Of a stretch of DNA of 37,415 bases, positions 7,112 through 16,257 are shown piece by piece (positions within the stretch are counted from its first letter, which is position 1; every line of letters starts with the position of its first letter). A program made the position numbers and the translations under genes. Source of the DNA: DASRRB01 sp036732755 (GTDB lineage Bacteria; Planctomycetota; B15-G4; SIAN01). Location: positions 1 to 37,415 of the forward strand of contig DAINBU010000044.1 of NCBI GenBank assembly GCA_036732755.1, written 5' to 3'. The notes under the pieces were generated by a model. That model was not told the origin of the DNA. It searched no databases and was given only the letters and a program-made list of their open reading frames with translations.

Positions 7112-9238
7112 TCAGAACCGCAGCGTGTAGCCGAGCTTGACCGTGAGCTCGGTGTCGGTCGGGGCGAAGCGGTCGGGAGAATAGAACCAGCCCTGGTTCA
7201 GGACGAGGAAGAGGTTGCTGCCGGGCTCGAGGATCCACCAGAGGCGGCTGTTGAGGCCGAGGTCGTCGCTCAGCGTGTCGTGCTGGATGAAGTTGGACCA
7301 GACGAGGCGCGGGCTGAAGTGGACGTTGAGCCGGACGCGCGTCACGCGGACCTCGAAGTCGCCGCCGGGCAGGTGGCCGACGTCGTCCTCGAACTCGATG
7401 GCGCAATTGAAGTGCGGGTCGGGCCGCACGGCGAGGCCGCCGACGTAGGCCGTCTCGTGGCCGCCGTAGAAGGTGCCGAACTCGACGTCGGCGGTGAGCG
7501 TGAAGGGGCGGCCGCTCGAGCTCTCGAACGAGGCGCCGTAGCGCGTGAAGTCGTAGCCGTCCGCCGGGATCGTCACGCCCGGGACGATGTCGAAGTCGGC
7601 GTCGACGTGGTCGTAGACGCGCCGGACCGAAAGGTAGCCCTCGTCGCCCTGCTCCGTCATGAAGCCGAACGGCTGGAAGCGGATCTCGGACGTCGCGGTC
7701 TCGTTGCTCAGGTCGGTGATGAGCTTCGGCTCGATCTCGAAGAAGAGCTGGCGCATGGGTGCGGTGAGGCGCGGGTTGTACCCCGCGAGCCCCGTGTACT
7801 GCTTGATGCCGGTGCGCTCGACGAAGCCGAGCAGCGGCTCGAACTCGTTCCCGACCACGGTGTAGTCGAAGGCCGCTTCGATCACGTCGTTCGGGTAGGT
7901 GACGTGCGCGTTGTAGGCGTCGCCGTCGCCGGTCGCGCCGTCGCTCGCGGTGCGCAGGAACCACGAGCCGGCGCTCAGGTTGCGGTCGCCGCCGAAGGCG
8001 TCCGTCCGGTAGTTGTAGTCGAACCCGTAGGTGCTGCTCTGATTCGCGCCGCTCGGGTCGCCGTGCGTGAAGATCACGCCCGCCGTCGACTGCTCGAAGA
8101 GGTTCTGCTCGAAGCGGCCGACGGTGAGGTTCTGGCGGTCGAGGTCGTGGAGCTCGTCGGTCTCCACGTTCATCAGGCCGACGCTGAAGTCGTCGGTGCG
8201 GCCGGTCACCTTCGCGGCGACGAGGATCGGCACTTCCTGCCCGTTCTCGTCGAGCCCGAAGCGACGGCTGAAGTAGGGCAGCACGTCGGTCCGCTCGCTG
8301 TTCGCGAAGACGAAGTTGTTGGCGTCCTCGAGGAAGAAGCGGCGCTTCTCCGGGAAGAAGAGCGGGAAGCGCGTGAGGTTCACCTGCCGGTCGTCGACCT
8401 CGGTCTCGGCGAAGTCGGTGTTGGCGGAGAGGCTCAGCTTGAAGTTCGGCGTCATGTGCCAGAAGAGGTCGAAGCCGACGTCGCCGTTCGAGTAGGCGCG
8501 GTCCGAGCCGCGCTGGTTCACGTACTTGCCGACGCCGAACGGGACGACGTCGACGCCGAGGCTCTGCTGCATCCCGGCGAGGCCGGTGAGCGTGCCGGCG
8601 TTCGCGACCGAGTCGAAGTCGATGCGCGCGCTCGGCGACGCCCAGCGCACGAACTCGAGGTTGCGGCGGACCATGCGCTGGAAGTTGAAGCCCCAGGTCG
8701 TCGCCTCCTCGCGGAAGCTCAGCGTCGCGAACGGGATCTCGATCTCCGCGACCCACCCCTCGGGAGCGACGCGCGCGCGCGCGTCCCAGATGCCGTCCCA
8801 CTCCTGGTTGAACTCGGCGCCGTTCTTCGCGATCAGCGCGTCGACCATTCCCCCCGCCGCGCTCACCGCGAAGTAGAAGGCGTTGCGGCGGTCGTGGAAG
8901 GTGTCGAGCAGGATCGCGATCGAATCGTCGGGCCGCAGGCTCCCGTCGCGCTCCATGATCGTCGCGCGGATCGTCGCCGGATCGCGGTCGCGGCAGAGGA
9001 CGCCGACGAAGAGCGTGCGCTCGTCGTAGACGATGCGCACGTCGGTCCGCTCGCTCGGCTCGGCGCCCTCGACCGGCTCGGCCTGCTTGAGATCGGAGAG
9101 CAGCGGGGCGCGCTGCCAGACCGGCTCGTCGAGGAAGCCGTCGAGCACCGGCCGCTCCGCCGGATCGGCGATCCGCAGCGGAGCGCAGGTCGGAACGTCG
9201 CCCGAGCCGCAGAGCAGCAACCCTAGGAGAAGCTGCAT
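7112..9238 (-). CDS. DUF5916 outer-membrane protein with N-terminal CBM9-like domain
   Basis: A 708-residue exported protein. A short hydrophobic N-terminus (MQLLLGLLLCG) precedes a carbohydrate-binding-module-9-like sandwich at about residues 25-200 (PVLDGFLDEPVWQRAP, YDERTLFVGVLCRDRD, FYFAVSAAGGMVDALI). A long DUF5916 region rich in alternating beta strands follows (FPLFFPEKRRFFLEDANNF is the family's hallmark segment). It ends with KLGYTLRF, a terminal Phe typical of outer-membrane beta-barrels. Such proteins are thought to sit in the outer membrane and bind carbohydrate or related ligands; no activity is established. The ribosome binding site is purine-rich (GGAAGGGGGG next to the ATG). 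It lies 78 bases after the DUF1259 gene and 53 before the Tat-exported gene on the same strand. Confidence 0.85.
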   Translation of the reverse strand: MQLLLGLLLCGSGDVPTCAPLRIADPAERPVLDGFLDEPVWQRAPLLSDLKQAEPVEGAEPSERTDVRIVYDERTLFVGVLCRDRDPATIRATIMERDGSLRPDDSIAILLDTFHDRRNAFYFAVSAAGGMVDALIAKNGAEFNQEWDGIWDARARVAPEGWVAEIEIPFATLSFREEATTWGFNFQRMVRRNLEFVRWASPSARIDFDSVANAGTLTGLAGMQQSLGVDVVPFGVGKYVNQRGSDRAYSNGDVGFDLFWHMTPNFKLSLSANTDFAETEVDDRQVNLTRFPLFFPEKRRFFLEDANNFVFANSERTDVLPYFSRRFGLDENGQEVPILVAAKVTGRTDDFSVGLMNVETDELHDLDRQNLTVGRFEQNLFEQSTAGVIFTHGDPSGANQSSTYGFDYNYRTDAFGGDRNLSAGSWFLRTASDGATGDGDAYNAHVTYPNDVIEAAFDYTVVGNEFEPLLGFVERTGIKQYTGLAGYNPRLTAPMRQLFFEIEPKLITDLSNETATSEIRFQPFGFMTEQGDEGYLSVRRVYDHVDADFDIVPGVTIPADGYDFTRYGASFESSSGRPFTLTADVEFGTFYGGHETAYVGGLAVRPDPHFNCAIEFEDDVGHLPGGDFEVRVTRVRLNVHFSPRLVWSNFIQHDTLSDDLGLNSRLWWILEPGSNLFLVLNQGWFYSPDRFAPTDTELTVKLGYTLRF

Positions 9239-9316
9239 CCCCCCCTTCCATCGACGGCGAGAAGGCCGAGGAGGCTAGCGAACGGACCGCGTCGACTGCG
9301 CGGCCGCGTGCCCGCG

Positions 9317-10231
9317 TCACTTCTTCTGCGTGTCGAGCGCCGCCTTGACCGCGCGCGCCAGCTCCTCGACGGGACCGACGCCCCAATAATGGAGGAAGAT
9401 CGCCTTCGGGGTCTCGCCCTCCATGTGGCTGTGGATCGCGACGACTTCGACGTTTGCGCGGCGCAGCGCCTTCAGGACCGGCTGCAGCTCGCCGTCGAAG
9501 GTCACGAAGTCGCCGTCGATGACGGCGAGCTGCGCGCTCCCGGCGAAGGCGGCCCACGTGTTGACGCCCATCTCCTTGCCGACGGCGCAGCCGCACGCCG
9601 ATTGCACCGGCCGTCCCAGCACGACCTTGTACATGCCGTCCTTGGCCTGGCCCTGGACGCCGAGGACGCTCTCGATCGCCTTGCCGTCGATCGAATTCGC
9701 CGCCGGCAGCGCCGCGGCGCGCGCGCTCTTCTTCGGTTCCGGCGCGGCGGCGCGCAGCTCCGCCACCTTGTCCAGGGCCTTGCGGACGCCGGCCGCGAGA
9801 TCCTCGAGCTTCCCCTCGCCGCCGAGGTGCATGAAGTAGACCCGCGGCTCGTCGAAGAAGAAGTGGTTGTGCAGCGCCGTGACGCTCACGCCCGCGTCGA
9901 GGAGCGCGCTCATCACCGGGTTCACCTCGTCCTGGAACAGGACGAGGTCCCCCATCACCATCGCCGGCGCCGACTTCCCGGCCTGGAACGCCGCCCACGA
10001 CGTGAGCCCCATGAACGGCGGCATCGCCCAGCCGTCGACGGCGACCTTCACGTCGGTGCGCGGCGCCGTGACCTTGAAGACCCCCTCCGGCTCGTTCCAG
10101 GCGCCCTTGAGCTTCGTGATCTCCTCGATCTTCGCGGTGTCGAGCTTCGCGGCCTGGAGCGGCGACGAGCCGCCGAGCGCCGGCGCGACCAGGAGCACGA
10201 GCGCGAGCAGACGACGCGTGCGAAGGAGCAT
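9317..10231 (-). CDS. Secreted protein with two DUF1259 repeats
   Basis: A 304-residue protein with a signal peptide (MLLRTRRLLALVLLVAPALG). Two tandem copies of the DUF1259 (LppY/LpqO) domain follow, at about residues 30-150 and 165-300. Each copy has a W-A-A-F segment (LTSWAAFQ, VNTWAAFAG), a VxA-HxH segment (VTALHNHFFFDEPRVYFMHLGG, VVAIHSHMEGETPKAIFLHYWG) and a closing helix. The paired histidines suggest a metal or small-ligand site, but no function is known. The ATG has GGGAGG 7 bases upstream. The gene starts 25 bases after the stop of the REC-PP2C phosphatase, so it may be co-transcribed with that regulator, an unexpected pairing. Confidence 0.85.
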   Translation of the reverse strand: MLLRTRRLLALVLLVAPALGGSSPLQAAKLDTAKIEEITKLKGAWNEPEGVFKVTAPRTDVKVAVDGWAMPPFMGLTSWAAFQAGKSAPAMVMGDLVLFQDEVNPVMSALLDAGVSVTALHNHFFFDEPRVYFMHLGGEGKLEDLAAGVRKALDKVAELRAAAPEPKKSARAAALPAANSIDGKAIESVLGVQGQAKDGMYKVVLGRPVQSACGCAVGKEMGVNTWAAFAGSAQLAVIDGDFVTFDGELQPVLKALRRANVEVVAIHSHMEGETPKAIFLHYWGVGPVEELARAVKAALDTQKK

Positions 10232-10256
10232 GGACGATCCTCCCGATTCGATCCGG

Positions 10257-11399
10257 TCAGGTACTGCGGCGGATCGCGACGATCGCGATGTCGTCCGCCG
10301 CCTCGCGTTCTCCGACGAAGCGGCGCACCGCCCCCACCACGCCGGCGACCGCCTCCGCGGCCGAGCCGCCCGGCTGCGCGGCGAGCTGCGCGACGAGGCG
10401 CTCCTCGCCGAAGAGGCGGTCCTCCGCGTCCATCGCCTCGGTGACGCCGTCCGTGTAGAGAATGACGGTGTCGCCCGGCTTCACGTCGATCGCCCGGCGC
10501 GTGAGCTTCAGCCCCGGCATGAACCCGGCGACGCCGCCGGTCGGCGCCACCGGCAAGCGGGGCGGCGCGCCGGGCTTCACGAGGACGAGCGAGGGGTGGC
10601 CGGCGCTCGCGCACGCGACGCGCTCCTGCCCCGGCTGGAAGACGGCGCAGAAGAGCGTGACAAACATGTCCTGCGGATTCTGGCGCGCCAGCGCCTCGCT
10701 CACGTGGAAGACGATCTCGTCGGGCTCGCGGTAGCGCATCGCCAGGGTTTGGACGAGCGTCACGGTCATTGCCATGAAGAGCGCGGCCGGGATCCTTTTG
10801 CCCGAGACGTCGCCGATCACGACCACGAGGCGGCCGTCGTCGGTGCGCACCACCTCGTAGAGGTCGCCGCCGATCTCGCGCGCCGGCTCGAGGAAGGTCG
10901 CGATCTCGAGCCCGGTGCCGGCCACCGTCGCGGCGAGGTCCGCGGGCAGGATCCCGAGCTGGATCTCGCGCGCGATGCGCAGCTCGCTCGCGATCTTCTC
11001 CTTGACGGCGTCGCTGTACGCCTTCGCCTTGAGGAGCGAGCGCACGCGCGCCTTCACCTCGAGCAGCTCGAACGGCTTCGTCACGTAGTCGTTGCCGCCG
11101 AGCTCGAAGCCGCGCGCCTTGTCCTGCGCCTCCTCGAGCGAGCTCAGGAACATGATCGGGAGCTCGCGCGTCGGCGGCGAGGCGCGCAGCCGCCGGCACA
11201 CCTCGAAGCCGTCGATCCCCGGCATGAGGATGTCGAGGAGCACGAGATCGGGCCGGTTCCGCTCGATACTCTGGAGGGCGCTCTCGCCGCTGAGCGCGAC
11301 GCTGAGCTTGTAGTCGTCGCGCAGCGCGGCCACCAGGATGTCGACGTTGGCCGCGGTGTCGTCGACGATGAGGATGCGGCCTTCCGACAACTCTTTCAT
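10257..11399 (-). CDS. Response regulator with PP2C/SpoIIE phosphatase output (RsbU-like)
   Basis: A 380-residue protein. The receiver domain covers residues 7-122: acidic pocket Asp13/Asp14, phosphoacceptor Asp56 in LVLLDILMPG, and Lys108 in YVTKPFE. A short helical linker (EKIASELRIAREIQLGILP) leads to a PP2C-type SpoIIE/RsbU phosphatase domain (about 160-378) with EIGGDLYEV, VVIGDVSGKRIPAALFM, ASAGHPSLVLV and LYTDGVTEAMDA, so the metal-binding aspartates are present. The expected role is dephosphorylation of a STAS anti-anti-sigma protein when the receiver is phosphorylated. It is divergent, with an 84-base gap, from a hybrid histidine kinase followed by RsbW- and RsbV-like genes, which makes these the natural partners. 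ATG 11399 lacks an evident ribosome binding site. Confidence 0.92.
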   Translation of the reverse strand: MKELSEGRILIVDDTAANVDILVAALRDDYKLSVALSGESALQSIERNRPDLVLLDILMPGIDGFEVCRRLRASPPTRELPIMFLSSLEEAQDKARGFELGGNDYVTKPFELLEVKARVRSLLKAKAYSDAVKEKIASELRIAREIQLGILPADLAATVAGTGLEIATFLEPAREIGGDLYEVVRTDDGRLVVVIGDVSGKRIPAALFMAMTVTLVQTLAMRYREPDEIVFHVSEALARQNPQDMFVTLFCAVFQPGQERVACASAGHPSLVLVKPGAPPRLPVAPTGGVAGFMPGLKLTRRAIDVKPGDTVILYTDGVTEAMDAEDRLFGEERLVAQLAAQPGGSAAEAVAGVVGAVRRFVGEREAADDIAIVAIRRST

Positions 11400-11483
11400 G
11401 AGAGCGTCAACTCTCGCGGCGGCGACGGCCGACTTCAAGGGAGACGCGGCGCGACCAGCCCACGAAGGTCCCGAGCCGGATCG

Positions 11484-14400
11484 ATGCGCATCCAACGGAC
11501 CAGCCAGGTCATCACCGCCGGCGTCGTCGTGCTGGCGCTGCTCGCCATCGCCTGCACGATCGTCGCGCGCCACTACCGGACCGTCGAGGCGCAGGCCTAC
11601 GAGGCGCGCCGGAAGATGTTCAACTTCACCGAGCAGCTCGCGCGCGGCAGCGACCGCCTCACCGCCGCGGTGCGCGCCTACGCGGCGACCGGCGACGCGC
11701 GCCACTACGACGCGTTCCAGCGCGAGCTCGCCGCCGACCGCAACCGCGACGTCGCGGTGGAGGGCCTGAAGCAGCTCGACCTGCAGCCCGACGAGCTCGA
11801 GCTGCTGACGCGGGCCAAGCGCAACTCCGACGCCCTCGTCCACCTCGAGGACGAGGCGTTCGCCGCGGTGAAGCGCAACGACGTCCCCGGCGCGATCCGG
11901 ATCGTCTACGGTCCGGACTACGAATCGGCCAAGACGTCGATCATGGAGCCGATCGCGGAGTGCCGGAAGACGCTCGAGGCGCGTCTCACCGGGCACGCCG
12001 CCGACCTCGCCGAGCGCGCCGCGCTCCTGAACGGCGTCGCGCTCGCGGTCCTGGTCGTGAACGCGGTCGCGATCCTCGCGGCGCTGCTCCTCTTCTACCG
12101 GCGCCGGGTCGTCAACCCGCTGGCGCAGATCAACGTCAGCCTGCGCGACCTCGTCGCCCGCAAGCCGGGCGCCCGGATCGGATACCAGGACGACGACTCG
12201 GAGCTCGGCGAGGTGGCGCGCTCGCTCGAGAGCTACCGCGTCAACGTCGACGAAGCAGAGCGCCAGCGCTGGGTGAAGACGAGCGTCGCGGAGATCGGCG
12301 ACGCGCTGCAGGGGGCGGAGCAGCCCGACGACTTCGGACGGCGGCTGCTCTCGACGCTCATGCCGTTGGTCGGCGGCGGCTGTGGCGCCTTCTATCTGTT
12401 CCGCGAGGAGGACGGCCGCTTCCACTTCACCAGCGGCTACGGCGCCGAGCGCGGACGCGAGGCGATCTCCTTCGCGCCCGGCGAGGGCGTCGCGGGGCAG
12501 GCGGCGCTCGAGCGCAAGCTCCTCGTCCTGACCGACCTCCCTCCCGACTACGTCCGGATCCAGTCGGGGCTGGGCCAGGCAGCGCCGCGCGTCCTGGTCG
12601 CCGTGCCGATCCTCGCGCCGGAGCGCGTGCTCGCCGTGCTCGAGCTCGCGACCTTCACGCCGCTCGAGGACGAGCAGCGCGCGCTGCTCGACGAAGCCGC
12701 TGGAATGGTCGCGCTCAACGTCGAGGTCCTCCTGCGCAACCTGCGCACGCGCGAGCTGCTCGCGCAGGTGCAGTCCAACGAGCAGCGGCTGCGCGAGACC
12801 GAGCGCTTCTTCCGCAGCGTCCTCGAGCTCGCGCCCGACGGCCTGATGGTGATCGACGCGAAGGGAACGATCCAGCTCGCCAATGCGCAGTCGGAGCGGC
12901 TCTTCGGCTACACCCGCGCGGAGCTGGTCGGGAAGCCGGTCGAGATGCTGGTGCCCGCCGACGTGCGCGGCCGCCATCCGCAGCTGCGCGAGGAGTTCCA
13001 CCGCGCGCCCTCGTCGCGCGCGATGGGCTCGGGCCGCGAGCTGCGCGGCCAGCGCAAGGACGGCTCGCTCTTCCCGGTCGAGATCGGGCTCAGTCCGCTG
13101 CCCGACCGGCAGGGCGAGGGGCCGCAGGTCGCCGTCTCGATCCGCGACGTCACCGAGCGCAAGGAACACGAGGACCAGCTGAAGCAGGCCAAGGCCAAGG
13201 CCGAGGAGGCGACCGAGATGAAGTCGCTCTTCCTCGCCAACATGAGCCACGAGATCCGGACGCCGATGAACGCGATCATCGGGCTGTCGCACCTCGCCCT
13301 GAAGACGCCGCTCAACCCCAAGCAGCGCGACTACGTGGCCAAGGTGCACAACGCCGGCACGTCGCTGCTCGCCGTCATCAACGACATCCTCGACTTCTCC
13401 AAGATCGAGGCGGGCCGGCTCGACCTCGAGTCGACGATTGTCAGCCTCGACGAGGTGATCGGCTCGGTCACGACGCTCACGGCCCAGAAGGCGCACGAGA
13501 AAGGCCTCGAGTTCCTCGCCCATGTCGCGCCCGGGATCCCGGAGCATCTGCTCGGCGACCCGCTGCGGCTCGGCCAGGTGCTGACCAACCTCGTGAACAA
13601 CGCCGTCAAGTTCACCGAGAAGGGCGAGATCCGGCTCGACATCGCGCTGCAGGAGCGGACCGGCGAGAAGGTCGAGCTCCAGTGCTCTGTGCGCGACACC
13701 GGCATGGGGATGACGCCGGAGCAGTCGGCGAAGCTCTTCCAGCCCTTCACGCAGGCCGACATGTCGACGACGCGCAAGCACGGCGGCACCGGCCTCGGCC
13801 TCACCATCTGCCGCCGCCTCGTCGAGCTCATGGGCGGCAAGATCTGGCTCGAGAGCACTCCCGGCGAGGGGAGCACCTTCCACTTCACCGTGTGGCTCGG
13901 CGTCGGAAAAGCAGGCGCGGGCAAGGTGCTGCCGGCGCGGCTCGCGCTGCTGCGCGTGCTGGTCGCGGACGACAACCCCGCCGCGCGCGAGGTGCTGCAG
14001 GAGCCGCTGAAGGAGATCGTCCTCCAGGTCGACGAGGTCGGGTCGGGCAAGGAGGCGGTCGCCGCGGTGAAGCAGCGCGACGCCTCCGAGCCCTACGACC
14101 TCGTCTTCATGGACTGGAAGATGCCGGGGCTCGACGGACTCTCAGCGAGCCGGCAGATCCGCGGCGACGCGAGCCTCGCGCATCCGCCCGCGATCGTGCT
14201 CGTCACGGCGTTCGGGCGCGAGGAGATCCGCGAGGACGCGGAGCGCCTGGAGCTCGATGGCTTCCTCGTGAAGCCGGTCACCAAGTCGATGCTGGTCGAC
14301 GTGCTCGTGAACGTCTTCGCGGAGGCGGGCGAGGCCGCGGCCGCCGGGTCCGACGCGGGCAAGGACGCGCGGCTGCACGGCGCGCGCATCCTGTTGACCG

Positions 14401-15401
14401 AGGACAACGAGATCAACCAGCAGATCGCGACCGAGCTGCTCGAAGGCGCCGGCGCGCAGGTGCAGGTCGCGCGCAACGGTCGTGAGGCGGTCGAGGCGCT
14501 GACGGGCGGACCGCAGCCGCCCCCCGTCGACGTCGTGCTGATGGACCTGCAGATGCCGGTCATGGACGGCTACCAGGCGACCGCGCGGATCCGCGCCGAC
14601 GCTCGCCTGCGCGCGCTGCCGATCATCGCCATGACGGCGCACGCCACGGTCGAGGAGCGCGAGCGCTGCCTCGCCGCCGGCATGAACGACCACGTCTCCA
14701 AGCCGATCGACCCGAGCGTGCTGCTCGGGACGGTCGCGAAACACTTCCAGGGCCCGGGCCGCGGCGCGGAGCACGGTCCGGTGCACGGTGCGGAGCACGA
14801 CGACGGCAACGGCCTCGACGTCGCGGACGGCCTCGCGCGCGTCGGCGGCAATCGCGAGCTCTACCAGAGGCTCCTCGCGCAGTTCGTCGAGAAGCAGGGG
14901 CGGACCGTCGAGGAGGTGGCCGACGCGCTCGCGCGCGGCGACGCGGCGCTCGCGGAGCGCCTCGCCCACACGCTGAAGGGCGTCGCCGGGAACCTCGGCG
15001 CGAAGGCGGTGCACGCCGCCGCCGGCGCGCTCGAGAAGCGGATCCGCGAACGCGCCGGCGCCGCGGCGATCGAGGGCGCGCAGCGCGACGTCGCCGCCGC
15101 GCTCGCGCCGCTGCTCGCGAAGCTGCAGGCCGTCGCGTCGCCCGCGGCGACGGGCGCGCGGAAGATCGCGCCGCCCGGACCGTCCGATCCGCAGGCGCGG
15201 CGCGACGCGGCGGCGGAGCTCGAGCGCCTGCTCGTCGCCTCGGACCCCGACGCCGCGCGCTTCCTCGAAGCGAATCGCGGCGCGCTGGAGCCGCTGTTCG
15301 CGGACGCGGAGTGGTCGAACTTCGCGAAGCTGATCGGGAACTATGAATTCGACGAGGCACGCGTACGGCTGGAGCGCGCGCTCGCCTCGCGGTCCGGTTG
15401 A
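11484..15401 (+). CDS. Hybrid sensor histidine kinase (HAMP-GAF-PAS-HisKA-HATPase-REC-REC-HPt)
   Basis: A 1305-residue membrane kinase. TM1 is at about 9-29, followed by a helical sensor region of about 150 residues and TM2 at about 180-205. Then come HAMP (about 205-265), GAF (about 270-410), PAS (about 443-560) and HisKA with phospho-His589 in MSHEIRTPMN. HATPase_c has the N box VLTNLVNNAVKFT near 700 and GGTGLGLT near 770. Receiver 1 has pocket Asp829/830 and phospho-Asp877 in FMDWKMPG. Receiver 2 has Asp974 and phospho-Asp1021 in LMDLQMPVMDG. HPt has His1162 in AHTLKGVAGNLG. A further ~80-residue helical tail (EAARFLEANRGALEPL-like) resembles C-termini of other BarA-type kinases. All relay residues are intact. 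The final phosphotransfer target is plausibly the divergent REC-PP2C protein. The start is ATG 11484, just before TM1; its ribosome binding site is weak. Confidence 0.93.
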   Translation: MRIQRTSQVITAGVVVLALLAIACTIVARHYRTVEAQAYEARRKMFNFTEQLARGSDRLTAAVRAYAATGDARHYDAFQRELAADRNRDVAVEGLKQLDLQPDELELLTRAKRNSDALVHLEDEAFAAVKRNDVPGAIRIVYGPDYESAKTSIMEPIAECRKTLEARLTGHAADLAERAALLNGVALAVLVVNAVAILAALLLFYRRRVVNPLAQINVSLRDLVARKPGARIGYQDDDSELGEVARSLESYRVNVDEAERQRWVKTSVAEIGDALQGAEQPDDFGRRLLSTLMPLVGGGCGAFYLFREEDGRFHFTSGYGAERGREAISFAPGEGVAGQAALERKLLVLTDLPPDYVRIQSGLGQAAPRVLVAVPILAPERVLAVLELATFTPLEDEQRALLDEAAGMVALNVEVLLRNLRTRELLAQVQSNEQRLRETERFFRSVLELAPDGLMVIDAKGTIQLANAQSERLFGYTRAELVGKPVEMLVPADVRGRHPQLREEFHRAPSSRAMGSGRELRGQRKDGSLFPVEIGLSPLPDRQGEGPQVAVSIRDVTERKEHEDQLKQAKAKAEEATEMKSLFLANMSHEIRTPMNAIIGLSHLALKTPLNPKQRDYVAKVHNAGTSLLAVINDILDFSKIEAGRLDLESTIVSLDEVIGSVTTLTAQKAHEKGLEFLAHVAPGIPEHLLGDPLRLGQVLTNLVNNAVKFTEKGEIRLDIALQERTGEKVELQCSVRDTGMGMTPEQSAKLFQPFTQADMSTTRKHGGTGLGLTICRRLVELMGGKIWLESTPGEGSTFHFTVWLGVGKAGAGKVLPARLALLRVLVADDNPAAREVLQEPLKEIVLQVDEVGSGKEAVAAVKQRDASEPYDLVFMDWKMPGLDGLSASRQIRGDASLAHPPAIVLVTAFGREEIREDAERLELDGFLVKPVTKSMLVDVLVNVFAEAGEAAAAGSDAGKDARLHGARILLTEDNEINQQIATELLEGAGAQVQVARNGREAVEALTGGPQPPPVDVVLMDLQMPVMDGYQATARIRADARLRALPIIAMTAHATVEERERCLAAGMNDHVSKPIDPSVLLGTVAKHFQGPGRGAEHGPVHGAEHDDGNGLDVADGLARVGGNRELYQRLLAQFVEKQGRTVEEVADALARGDAALAERLAHTLKGVAGNLGAKAVHAAAGALEKRIRERAGAAAIEGAQRDVAAALAPLLAKLQAVASPAATGARKIAPPGPSDPQARRDAAAELERLLVASDPDAARFLEANRGALEPLFADAEWSNFAKLIGNYEFDEARVRLERALASRSG

Positions 15402-15432
15402 CATACACGCGGAACGCCCCTACACCTTCGCC

Positions 15433-15867
15433 ATGTTCGAGCGGACCCTCAGCAACGGCGTCGCTTCGCTGGTCGCGGCCACCGAGGAGCTGGAGCAGTT
15501 CCTGTCGCGCGAGGCGGTCGGAGCCGAGGCGTCGTACGCGTGCACGCTCGCGCTCGAGGAGGTCGTCACCAACATCTTCAAGTACGCCTACGACGACGCC
15601 CGCGCGCACGTGGTCCGCTTCACCGCGCAGCTCACCCCCGACCACGTCGTGCTGCACTTCTCCGACGACGGGCGCCCCTTCGACCCGCTCGCGGCGGCGC
15701 CCCCCGACCTGGCGCGGCCGTTCGAAGAGCGCGCGATCGGCGGACTCGGGATCCATCTGGTGCGAAAACTCGCCGATGCCATGGAGTACGAGAGGAGCGG
15801 CGGCCAGAACCTGCTGACGGCGCGCTTCGCGCTTCACCCCAAGGCCCCCATGGCCCCCACGGAATAA
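15433..15867 (+). CDS. Anti-sigma/STAS-regulator serine kinase (RsbW-like)
   Basis: A 144-residue GHKL ATPase domain standing alone. The N box is CTLALEEVVTNIFKYAYDD (Glu43, Asn47), the G1 box SDDGRPFDP, and the G2-like box IGGLGIHLVRKLAD. This is the RsbW/SpoIIAB type of protein kinase, which phosphorylates a STAS partner on serine and can sequester a sigma factor or another output. ATG 15433 lies 31 bases after the histidine kinase stop. An in-frame ATG at 15343 inside the kinase gene is less likely because it would add residues with no family counterpart. It is followed after 10 bases by its probable substrate gene, so kinase, RsbW and RsbV form one operon. Confidence 0.9.
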   Translation: MFERTLSNGVASLVAATEELEQFLSREAVGAEASYACTLALEEVVTNIFKYAYDDARAHVVRFTAQLTPDHVVLHFSDDGRPFDPLAAAPPDLARPFEERAIGGLGIHLVRKLADAMEYERSGGQNLLTARFALHPKAPMAPTE

Positions 15868-15877
15868 GGAGCCTCGC

Positions 15878-16252
15878 ATGAGCCTGAAGATCGAGGTGAC
15901 GACGAAGGCGCCGGGGTACCACGAGCTCGTGCTCGACGGCAAGCTCGACACCGAGACGCACGGCCAGCTCGACGCCGCCCTGAAGAAGCTGCCGGTGACG
16001 ACCGCACGCGGTGTCCGGCTCAACCTCGCCCGCCTCTTCTACATCAGCTCGATGGGGCTGCGCGTCGTCATGAAGCTGATGAAGGACCTGAAGGCGCAGA
16101 ACGGCATCCTCCAGATGGTGAACGTCCAGCCGCAGATCAAGAAGGTCTTCGACATCGCCGCCGCGCTCCCGACCGAGACGGTCTTCGCGAGCGTGGCCGA
16201 GGCGGACGCCTACCTCGACATGATGCAGAAGAAGGTCCTGCGCGGCGATTGA
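15878..16252 (+). CDS. STAS-domain anti-anti-sigma factor (RsbV-like)
   Basis: A 124-residue single STAS domain. VLDGKLDTETHGQLDAAL forms the N-terminal strand-helix, and the LARLFYISSMGLRVVMKLM segment contains the expected phosphorylation serine (Ser58 by alignment with the D-S-x-G-L motif of SpoIIAA/RsbV). The ribosome binding site AAGGAG (15866-15871) overlaps the TAA stop of the RsbW-like gene, so translation is tightly coupled. Its phosphorylation by the RsbW-like kinase and dephosphorylation by the PP2C protein at 10257-11399 would complete a partner switch. No sigma factor is encoded nearby, so the downstream output is not visible here. Confidence 0.9.
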   Translation: MSLKIEVTTKAPGYHELVLDGKLDTETHGQLDAALKKLPVTTARGVRLNLARLFYISSMGLRVVMKLMKDLKAQNGILQMVNVQPQIKKVFDIAAALPTETVFASVAEADAYLDMMQKKVLRGD

Positions 16253-16257
16253 GGTCG

